Origin: Methanobacteriota archaeon | GTDB taxonomy: Archaea; Thermoplasmatota; Poseidoniia; Poseidoniales; Thalassarchaeaceae | Reading direction: 5' to 3' | DNA: 5,397 nucleotides | Assembly (NCBI GenBank): GCA_002731195.1 | Contig: PCAI01000031.1 | Span: 4,196 to 9,592 of the forward strand | Shown here: one piece after another, positions 1 to 5,397 of the stretch | Position numbering within the stretch: position 1 is the stretch's first letter | How the letters are laid out: every line of letters starts with the position of its first letter | The notes under the pieces: generated by a model | What the model saw: the letters and a program-made list of their open reading frames with translations, nothing else | The model's database searches: none | Told to the model about the DNA's origin: nothing | Program-made: the position numbers and the translations under genes

Positions 1-2034
1 GGTATCAGAATCTACGCAATTAGTGGACCAAAATGATTCCGGACATTCTTGGCCATCTGGGATTCCTCCTCCATCAGTATCTGGATCCAACCAATCAGTA
101 CCAATATCTTGCTCAATAGTATCTGGAATCCCATCGCCATCAGTATCAGTTGGATTGATATCATCAGCGGGATTATTTTGAGGATTGGTGCCGTCTAGAT
201 ACTCTTGGCCGTCAGAGACTCCTCCATTGTCGGAGTCTGATTGGTTCCAAAGAGTAAGATATGTATCCATAGTCATATTACCAGGAGATATGCCAAACGA
301 TAAACTGCAACCAGTATTATTTTCAAAATAGTTATTTAAACCATCGCCATCTGTATCTAATAAGTTATGACAAGGTTCCATTGGATCGGTGGAATTCTGA
401 ATCTCAGATAAGTCATCAACACCGTCACCGTCTGAATCTGTCATATTTATTCTTGAGATGAATCCCCATGTACCTTGTAATTCTTCCCAATCTGCTAAGC
501 CGTCAGAATCTAAATCTGGGTAATCATCATCACAGTGTGGATCATTAATAGCTCCTGCAGTGGCGTTCCAACACCACGACCCGTTGGTAACAATGATAGA
601 TATGATGCCAAACGGCATTTCAGTATCTACACCTCGTAAAGTGTCACCGACGATGCTAGTGAATCTGAAACCAGTTAAATTACCCGATAATGAAACATAA
701 TATGCCATGGGAACTTGGTTTTGCCTCCAATCAACTGGATTAGGATTTATATTGTCAGTAGAGTTTAATTGTAATGAATTAAGGTTCGAATCCCAATTTA
801 AGACAATAAATTCTAAGTCAATAGTTGACATACATGGATCGGTATTCACCATGAAGTCTAATTCATCGCCATCATTTATCCCACCTCCATCTGAGTCTGA
901 GACATTCCAGAAAGTACAAGTTAGATTTTCTTCCCAATTTTGTAATCCATCATTATCAATGTCTCCTTCGTCTTCTATCCTAGTTGGGTCTGTTTCGCCT
1001 TCATCGATAATACCGTTCCCATTTGTATCTTCTTCTCCATCATCTAGATGATCATTATCAGTATTATTATCTCGGGGGTCAGAAGGTTGTTCTGGATCAC
1101 CATAAAGGCCATTGACCTCAACACCATCAGGTATGCCATCTCCATCAGTATCGGGTTCGGTGGGGTCTGTCAGTAAAATCAAAGCCTCATATGAATCATT
1201 AAGGCCATCTCCATCTGTATCATTATTTTGAGGATCTGTTTGAGTTATTCCATCAACTTCTGCCGTAAATATCTGGCACCCTCCAGGACCTAATTCAAGT
1301 ACAGGATTACAGGGAGATGTAGTGAAAGTCATATTATTAGGACCTGGTCTAAAATACTGAGTAGGTGGGAAAGTACTACCATTTCTTGTATTCCAAGCGG
1401 GATTAATATATTCGTACAAATTTATTAGGCCGTCACCATCAGGATCTCCAAAAGTCCCATCCATGTTTGAGTTGGAAGTAGGATCTAGGCCATAAGCTAC
1501 TTCCCAACCATCTGGGATACCATCTCCATCCGTATCCCAACCATTTACATCCTCGTCAATTAGGCCGTCACCATCATCATCATCTGAGCTACAATCTGCA
1601 TCTCCATCTTTATCATCATCAAAATCATCGACCAATCCATCTTTATCATTATCAAATGTATCTGCGCAGATATTGCCCATTGGATCTTCGTCGGCGCCAT
1701 CTCCTCCTGAACCTTGGAGAAGTTGCATAGCACTTTCTTCATCCCAATTACTTACAGGAACGGTGCCGTTCCACCACACTCCATTATCTAATTCATTAGG
1801 AGTACCTGAAAAATCCCAATTTGAAGGTATTGAGTATAAATATTCATTCAAATTATTCAGAGAGTCAAGGTCTGGATCACCAGTTGAGCCGTTATCGCCT
1901 GAAGAAGATAATGGATCTAACCCATACTGCCACTCCCATCCATCAGGCAAACCATCATTATCAGTATCCCAGTCTTGAGGCTGAGTATTAATAAAAAATT
2001 CAATACCATAAGACAAGCCATCACCGTCTTGATC
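1..2034 (-). repeat. Array of ~20 TSP3-like DxDxDGxxDxxE coding repeats
   Basis: The motifs begin at residues 47, 69, 99, 174, 185, 198, 213, 243, 318, 341, 370, 382, 404, 426, 553, 579, 606, 646, 676 and 698, and another is cut by the window edge at 721. Canonical units carry three Asp at positions 1, 3 and 5, then Gly, an Asp or Asn at position 9 and a Glu at position 12. Several units are degenerate (99-110, 382-393), and three replace the position-5 Asp with Gly (426, 646, 698). Spacing is irregular, from 11 to about 140 residues. At the DNA level the plus strand shows recurring blocks such as CCATCTCCATCAGTATC, most similar among the IPDG-type units near 60-90, 123-150, 1130-1155 and 1510-1540. 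The repeats are codon-aligned, so this is protein-level repetition and not an RNA or CRISPR array. Confidence 0.9.
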
Positions 2035-2172
2035 AGTTGTTGCCATAGCCTTCCAGATTCCGAATTCCAAAGCGGACAAGGAAGCGCATAACATCAATAA
2101 ACTGAATAATACGGCTGAACGTGTTTTCCTGAGTTGGATATTGCCATCAGATTCCGAAAATAGCACATTCAT
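1..2172 (-). CDS. Secreted TSP3-type calcium-binding repeat protein (3' end beyond window)
   Basis: The frame is open from an ATG at 2172 to the window edge: 724 codons, no internal stop, C-terminus missing. This ATG is the first in the frame after an in-frame TAA at 2209-2211. An AAGGT stretch lies 6 nt upstream and a TATA-like element about 26 nt upstream. Residues 14-35 form a Sec-type signal peptide: basic RKTR, then a hydrophobic stretch ending SLSA. From residue 47 to the edge there are about 20 Asp-rich motifs of the form DxDxDGxxDxxE (for example DTDGDGIPDGWE at 213-224). These match thrombospondin type 3 and bacterial TSP3 repeats, which bind calcium. Residues 448-552 lack repeats and look beta-rich. 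Residues 169-194 resemble a MopE-like motif. The visible mature part has twelve cysteines in six close pairs, at least 18 N-glycosylation sequons and many tryptophans. A role as a calcium-stabilised surface or adhesion protein is inferred. Whether it ends in an anchor cannot be seen. Confidence 0.93.
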   Translation of the reverse strand, partial: MNVLFSESDGNIQLRKTRSAVLFSLLMLCASLSALEFGIWKAMATTDQDGDGLSYGIEFFINTQPQDWDTDNDGLPDGWEWQYGLDPLSSSGDNGSTGDPDLDSLNNLNEYLYSIPSNWDFSGTPNELDNGVWWNGTVPVSNWDEESAMQLLQGSGGDGADEDPMGNICADTFDNDKDGLVDDFDDDKDGDADCSSDDDDGDGLIDEDVNGWDTDGDGIPDGWEVAYGLDPTSNSNMDGTFGDPDGDGLINLYEYINPAWNTRNGSTFPPTQYFRPGPNNMTFTTSPCNPVLELGPGGCQIFTAEVDGITQTDPQNNDTDGDGLNDSYEALILLTDPTEPDTDGDGIPDGVEVNGLYGDPEQPSDPRDNNTDNDHLDDGEEDTNGNGIIDEGETDPTRIEDEGDIDNDGLQNWEENLTCTFWNVSDSDGGGINDGDELDFMVNTDPCMSTIDLEFIVLNWDSNLNSLQLNSTDNINPNPVDWRQNQVPMAYYVSLSGNLTGFRFTSIVGDTLRGVDTEMPFGIISIIVTNGSWCWNATAGAINDPHCDDDYPDLDSDGLADWEELQGTWGFISRINMTDSDGDGVDDLSEIQNSTDPMEPCHNLLDTDGDGLNNYFENNTGCSLSFGISPGNMTMDTYLTLWNQSDSDNGGVSDGQEYLDGTNPQNNPADDINPTDTDGDGIPDTIEQDIGTDWLDPDTDGGGIPDGQECPESFWSTNCVDSDT

Positions 2173-2194
2173 GAAACTACCTTGAAACTCTGGC

Positions 2195-2202
2195 GATATA
2201 AG
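2195..2202 (-). promoter_or_regulatory. TATA-box-like element of the TSP3-repeat gene
   Basis: The minus strand reads TTATATCG here, preceded by CTC. Its centre is about 26 nt upstream of the ATG at 2172. In archaea the TATA box lies about 25-27 nt ahead of the transcription start, so this spacing predicts a transcript starting at or very near the ATG (leaderless or nearly so). It would let the gene be transcribed independently of the upstream membrane protein gene, although the 78-bp gap also allows read-through. No convincing BRE is seen, and the call rests on sequence and spacing only. Confidence 0.45.
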
Positions 2203-2250
2203 AGGGTCTTAAGAAGAATGGAGCGTAGTTCATACATATCTAGAAAATAT

Positions 2251-5196
2251 TCAAACTAGTTCTATGTCGTCTTGTTCGTATTTATCAGGAGTTTTGTCTT
2301 CAACTGCCACTACAGGGGCTGGAATATTGACGTCTTCATACAAATTTTCGCTATCTTTACCCTCATCAGACAACATTTCTAAGTATGACATTTGTGCGGC
2401 CCATTTTCGCCTGTTCATACGACTTTGAACACCAGCAAAAATTATCAAAATAGCAACTAATGCGAAAACCATTGTTGAAAATCTTGGATGAGTGATTTCA
2501 TTGATTATTATTTCGCTTATCGAAGAAATCTCTATGACGGCGTTGAGTTGAAATTCAGCTGTGAAATCGTCAGAGAAGCTTTGTTCTGTGTCCAAAGGAG
2601 ATGCAGTAATTGCAATTGGTATTTTATCGCCGTTATTAGCATCATCAGGAACTACTACTTCAACAGTGAATGTTTCCTCGTCAAACGCATCCAATTCAAT
2701 CAAAGGAGAACCGGATTTTCCTTCTATAGTTATACTCCAACCGGTTTCTTCAACAGAAGAATCCAATAACACTGTCATAGGAGTGTTCGCTTTATTACGC
2801 ACTTTCATCTGTATGGAATAAGAATCACCTGGCATGAATCTTGAAATTGGAGATACTTGTACTATTTCCAAATCTGGGTCACCTTCACCAACTTCAAAAA
2901 TCATGGGTAGATCGAAATATCTCGGATTAGGATCTTCTGTATCTTCTATTATTCTGAGATAAATTGTATGATTGCCGGCTTCGACTTGATCAGTTAATGT
3001 TACAGACACAAAAACCTCAGTATAATCATCGGGGCCTAAGGTGACTCTTGGAACAGACGTGCCATCCTTATCCTTAACTGTGAATTGCCATTGCCCATAT
3101 ACTGGATTTATATCTATATTTTTATCAAGTGAGGCAGGATTTTGGATTCTCCATTGAGTTGAGGTTTGATCATTTTCCATAGTATTCGTTATTCTAGCCC
3201 TTAGGTCAACAGTAGGATTATCCGAATTTGGTGCACAAAGAGAAACTTCGATTTGTCCAAGCGGTGTACCATCACAGTCATGAGACACTTCGGCCCTTAT
3301 TCCGAATGTTCTCTGAATTGTAAATAGAATAGTTGAGCGTAAAGAAGCATTGCCTTCACTAATTATTTCTAATTCGATTTGCCCTATATCAGAATCATCT
3401 CGTTCACCAGAAGGTTTTATGCTAAATTTCAAAGTTTGAGTAGAATGCCTTTCCAAGAGAGGTATGTGGAATGTTCCATCTTCTGTATCTTCATAAATTT
3501 GATTACCGGTGTCATTATCAAACACTTGGAAAATAGCCTTTGAGCGTTTCAAAATGTCTATTCTGAAAGAATCAGCATCAAAACCAGTATTGAAAACTTC
3601 CAATATAAAGGGATTGAATTCCCCATACTCGACATATCTTGGTATATTAGGATCGATTGTATCTCCTCTAGTAGAATTAGCGATTGCTATATCATGCTCT
3701 TCAGACCAGAGAGATATTTCAGGAGGTTGATAAACATCTATTTTCTCTAATTCTAGTTCCAACAAATCTGAATGGACTACTGTTAGGATACCTTCATCAT
3801 TTAGGGCTTCGGCTTGTGCAGTAATTTTTATTTTACCTGGAGTTCGGCTTAAGTCATCAGGAGCTCTTAATGATAATATTGGATTTAGAATATCTCCTCC
3901 TTGATCTAGTGTGTATCCTCCTGGCGAATCAAATTCTATTAGCCAAGAACTACCCAATGAAGTTTGGACATTCAGTTCTACCTCCATTGATTTTGTAGAG
4001 TCTCCTCTATGGACTAATTGTAGCGGTATTGGAGTTGTCTCGCCGGGGGCAATAAATTCCACATATCTGTCAAATCTATGATTTAATGCAACGCCCCATT
4101 GTTTCATCTGGATTGTATCATGCTCAATCACAGTAGTATGACCTTGGATATCAGTTATTTCTAATTCAACTGAATATTCTCCTGAAATTAAACCATTAGG
4201 GCCAATGGGATAGGTCCACAAATATTTGCCGAATATCCCAGAAGAAGTATCTTCAATATCCTCGCCATCTATAGAATCTATATCCTTGTCTAATCTGTAG
4301 ACTCCATCGGGGTCACGCATCAAAAGTTTCACATCGGCAATATCGTATCTTCCAAACGCACTTTTGACATCGAAGGTAAATTGCATAGTCCTCTCTGAGA
4401 TAATGTCATTAGGATACCAAGTTAATTCTGGCCCTTCTACCAACTCAGAGCCTTCTCTCTGTAACATAATTAAACTATCAGAAATAGCGTTTGCATCTAC
4501 TTCGATACTTGAATACCTACTATCGCCATCAATTTCATTCCATGCAATTTCGGCTGCACAAGAAGAGAATAAACTTCCTTGATCACATCCGGACATAGTG
4601 GCGCCAACAATAACTTCCAGTCTCTCGTCCTTGGAAACGGTAAATTCATCCCTTGTTCCAACATCGATTTCGAATAATTCATAATCAAAATCATCGCAAC
4701 TACTAGTAATACTAGAAACACAAGCTTCGTTGCTTAAAGATGCAGTACCAATCTGAGATCCTGAGGCTTTTAGAGTAATCGTCCACTCAACATTAGAACC
4801 ACTCGGCCCGGATGCCTTGATGAATAAATACAATGGAACATAGTAATTCGCTTGGCTACTTGAAGAGCGGGTCTCGAAAGCCAAAGAAGAACGTAATTTT
4901 GGTGTTGTAAAAGATTGAGTGGTGTCTAAAACATCTCCCGTTTTTTGGCCTCCTTCATCAGGAACTTTAGTTGTTATTGAGCCGTCTCCTCCTCCAGAAT
5001 CATTAGAGGACTCTTCGGCGAAATATAACCTATACAGATTCGTATCTTGAGATGCATAATAATTTACCTCAGCAGTATCTTTTTCTTCTAAATTTGAGTC
5101 AAATGGAGAATAAACTGGTGCTAAAAGTAACATTACTAGAAAAAGTGCTATTCTAGTACTCTGAAGAGATAAAATCGATGAGGGACTATTAGCCAC
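2251..5196 (-). CDS. Type I membrane protein with tandem Ig-like (NEW3/CARDB-type) domains
   Basis: The start is GTG at 5196-5194: an in-frame TGA lies 15 nt upstream and no in-frame ATG precedes the signal peptide. Residues 16-30 are the hydrophobic core of a signal peptide. Residues 31-115 are a Ser/Asp/Gly-rich linker. Residues 116-235 look like a beta-sandwich with cysteine pairs 159/167 and 204/213. Residues 256-365 look Ig-like, with a GEYSVELEITDIQGH strand pair. About 370-490, 492-630, 631-770 and 775-888 resemble archaeal NEW3/CARDB domains as in COG1470-type proteins (PGE or PGD, then a strand with xVxNxG-like spacing and xVxVPDD near the end). Residues 906-923 form one transmembrane helix followed by RMNRRKW, so the last ~58 residues should be cytoplasmic and the rest outside. 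No catalytic motif is visible. The protein is probably a surface or structural scaffold, but its exact function is unknown. It is tandem with the TSP3-repeat gene, 78 bp apart. Confidence 0.93.
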   Translation of the reverse strand: MANSPSSILSLQSTRIALFLVMLLLAPVYSPFDSNLEEKDTAEVNYYASQDTNLYRLYFAEESSNDSGGGDGSITTKVPDEGGQKTGDVLDTTQSFTTPKLRSSLAFETRSSSSQANYYVPLYLFIKASGPSGSNVEWTITLKASGSQIGTASLSNEACVSSITSSCDDFDYELFEIDVGTRDEFTVSKDERLEVIVGATMSGCDQGSLFSSCAAEIAWNEIDGDSRYSSIEVDANAISDSLIMLQREGSELVEGPELTWYPNDIISERTMQFTFDVKSAFGRYDIADVKLLMRDPDGVYRLDKDIDSIDGEDIEDTSSGIFGKYLWTYPIGPNGLISGEYSVELEITDIQGHTTVIEHDTIQMKQWGVALNHRFDRYVEFIAPGETTPIPLQLVHRGDSTKSMEVELNVQTSLGSSWLIEFDSPGGYTLDQGGDILNPILSLRAPDDLSRTPGKIKITAQAEALNDEGILTVVHSDLLELELEKIDVYQPPEISLWSEEHDIAIANSTRGDTIDPNIPRYVEYGEFNPFILEVFNTGFDADSFRIDILKRSKAIFQVFDNDTGNQIYEDTEDGTFHIPLLERHSTQTLKFSIKPSGERDDSDIGQIELEIISEGNASLRSTILFTIQRTFGIRAEVSHDCDGTPLGQIEVSLCAPNSDNPTVDLRARITNTMENDQTSTQWRIQNPASLDKNIDINPVYGQWQFTVKDKDGTSVPRVTLGPDDYTEVFVSVTLTDQVEAGNHTIYLRIIEDTEDPNPRYFDLPMIFEVGEGDPDLEIVQVSPISRFMPGDSYSIQMKVRNKANTPMTVLLDSSVEETGWSITIEGKSGSPLIELDAFDEETFTVEVVVPDDANNGDKIPIAITASPLDTEQSFSDDFTAEFQLNAVIEISSISEIIINEITHPRFSTMVFALVAILIIFAGVQSRMNRRKWAAQMSYLEMLSDEGKDSENLYEDVNIPAPVVAVEDKTPDKYEQDDIELV
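2428..2481 (-). other. C-terminal transmembrane anchor (residues 906-923 of the membrane protein)
   Basis: The segment FSTMVFALVAILIIFAGV is 18 residues long and uncharged. It is followed at once by QSRMNRRK, a typical positive-inside stop-transfer signal. Together with the N-terminal signal peptide this gives an N-out, C-in topology with a single span. The tail after it (residues 924-981) begins basic and ends acidic (EQDDIELV). No known signalling domain is recognisable in the tail. Confidence 0.85.
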
Positions 5197-5216
5197 GGTC
5201 TCCGGGCATATTCAAA

Positions 5217-5225
5217 ATGTTAAAA
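5217..5225 (-). promoter_or_regulatory. TATA-like element of the Ig-like membrane protein gene
   Basis: The minus strand reads TTTTAACAT, centred about 25 nt upstream of the GTG start at 5196. The spacing matches that of the TATA-like element of the downstream gene and again suggests a leaderless or very short-leader transcript. A GGAG sits only 3 nt before the GTG, closer than a usual Shine-Dalgarno site, so initiation by base pairing is uncertain. The motif is weaker than the TTATATCG upstream of the TSP3-repeat gene. Confidence 0.3.
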
Positions 5226-5266
5226 CGTTCGGGAAGTTAGTACGCCATATGCATCGTAAATTGGAG

Positions 5267-5274
5267 TAAATTAT
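5267..5274 (+). promoter_or_regulatory. Possible TATA element for the tRNA-Leu gene
   Basis: The plus strand reads TAAATTAT, the most AT-rich octamer ahead of the tRNA. Its centre is about 42 nt before the mature 5' end, which would put a transcription start near 5297 and leave a leader of about 16 nt for RNase P to remove. The region from 5275 to 5312 offers no better match. The assignment is tentative because the 116-bp divergent gap is AT-rich overall. Confidence 0.25.
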
Positions 5275-5312
5275 CAGTTCGATTCAAAGCAAGAAGCCTC
5301 GGCGGTATGCTT

Positions 5313-5397
5313 GCTGGGATACCCGAGCGGTCAAAGGGGCCGGACTTAAGCTCCGGTGGCAAGGCCTTCGTGGGTTCAAATCCCACTCCCAGCACCA
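5313..5397 (+). tRNA. tRNA-Leu (anticodon UAA), CCA encoded
   Basis: The cloverleaf is complete. Acceptor GCTGGGA (5313-5319) pairs with TCCCAGC (5387-5393), followed by discriminator A and an encoded CCA. The D-arm has CCC/GGG and GCGGTCAAA. Anticodon stem CCGGA/TCCGG (5340-5344, 5352-5356) encloses loop CTTAAGC, with anticodon TAA at 5347-5349. A long class II variable arm (5357-5369) contains GGC/GCC. T-stem GTGGG/CCCAC encloses TTCAAAT. The long variable arm, discriminator A and the anticodon all agree on leucine, reading UUA and by wobble UUG. There is no intron. TTA codons are common in both neighbouring protein genes. The form of the D-loop and of the TTC before the T-arm looks archaeal, which is an impression and not a proof. 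Confidence 0.97.

Noticed and set aside
1560..1742. Minus-strand frame of 60 codons rich in Met and Ile
   Set aside because: It is a shifted reading of the GATGAT-rich acidic stretch of the TSP3 gene. The Met-rich composition is an artefact of ATGATG.
707..1978. Plus-strand open frames at 707-1051 and 1673-1978
   Set aside because: They are the complement of the Asp/Gly-rich TSP3 gene. GAT codons read as ATC or CAT on the other strand give Ser/Pro/Ile-rich pseudo-proteins with no domain, signal or upstream element.
1..2034. Recurring CCATC...CAGTATC blocks as a possible CRISPR or DNA tandem repeat
   Set aside because: The blocks are short, imperfect, irregularly spaced and codon-aligned within one open frame. 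They encode DxDxDG motifs.
2068..2172. Lipoprotein signal at C29 of the TSP3 protein
   Set aside because: The residues before C29 are LML. A lipobox needs a small residue (Gly, Ala or Ser) just before the Cys, so ordinary signal peptidase cleavage near SLSA is more likely.
2173..2250. Transcription terminator between the two protein genes
   Set aside because: Only a short TTTT stretch follows the TGA at 2251, with no hairpin and no longer T-run. The evidence is too weak to annotate.
2488..4721. Plus-strand frames near 2488-2821, 3509-3730 and 4364-4582, and a minus frame at 4497-4721
   Set aside because: All lie inside the 981-codon membrane protein gene, whose frame has a signal peptide, domains and a membrane anchor. 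The short frames have none of these.
5313..5397. tRNA-Leu as an integration site for a mobile element
   Set aside because: No second copy of the tRNA 3' end, no integrase and no other mobile gene is visible. The sequence beyond the tRNA is outside the window, so this can be neither supported nor excluded.

Overview
The window looks like a piece of an AT-rich archaeal chromosome. The best guess is a marine planktonic euryarchaeon of the Poseidoniales (Marine Group II) type. This is inferred from four things: large secreted or anchored surface proteins built of Ig-like and calcium-binding repeats; a tRNA-Leu of archaeal appearance with an encoded CCA; short gaps between genes; and TATA-like octamers about 25 nt ahead of the start codons. 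No ribosomal or other phylogenetic marker gene is present, so the lineage is not proven.

Layout, read along the minus strand from the right. Positions 5196-2251 hold a 981-residue type I membrane protein with a GTG start. It has a signal peptide, a long extracytoplasmic region of predicted beta-sandwich domains (several of NEW3/CARDB type), one C-terminal transmembrane helix and a short charged cytoplasmic tail. After a 78-bp gap, positions 2172-1 hold a second exported protein. It has a signal peptide followed by about 20 Asp-rich thrombospondin type 3-like calcium-binding repeats. This gene runs off the left edge, so only its first 724 codons are visible. On the plus strand, 5313-5397 is a tRNA-Leu (anticodon UAA) ending exactly at the right edge and divergent from the membrane protein gene.

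The two protein genes are tandem and both products are predicted to act outside the cytoplasm. They could form a cell-surface pair: an anchored Ig-like stalk plus a calcium-stabilised repeat protein. That pairing is inference from adjacency. Each gene also has its own TATA-like element, so they may be transcribed separately. No enzyme, CRISPR array, insertion sequence or phage gene is visible. The points most worth a second look are a repeat-free domain inside the TSP3 array, a MopE-like Cys/Asp motif, the paired cysteines in both proteins and the apparent leaderless promoter spacing. I see no clear sign of a wholly new system.
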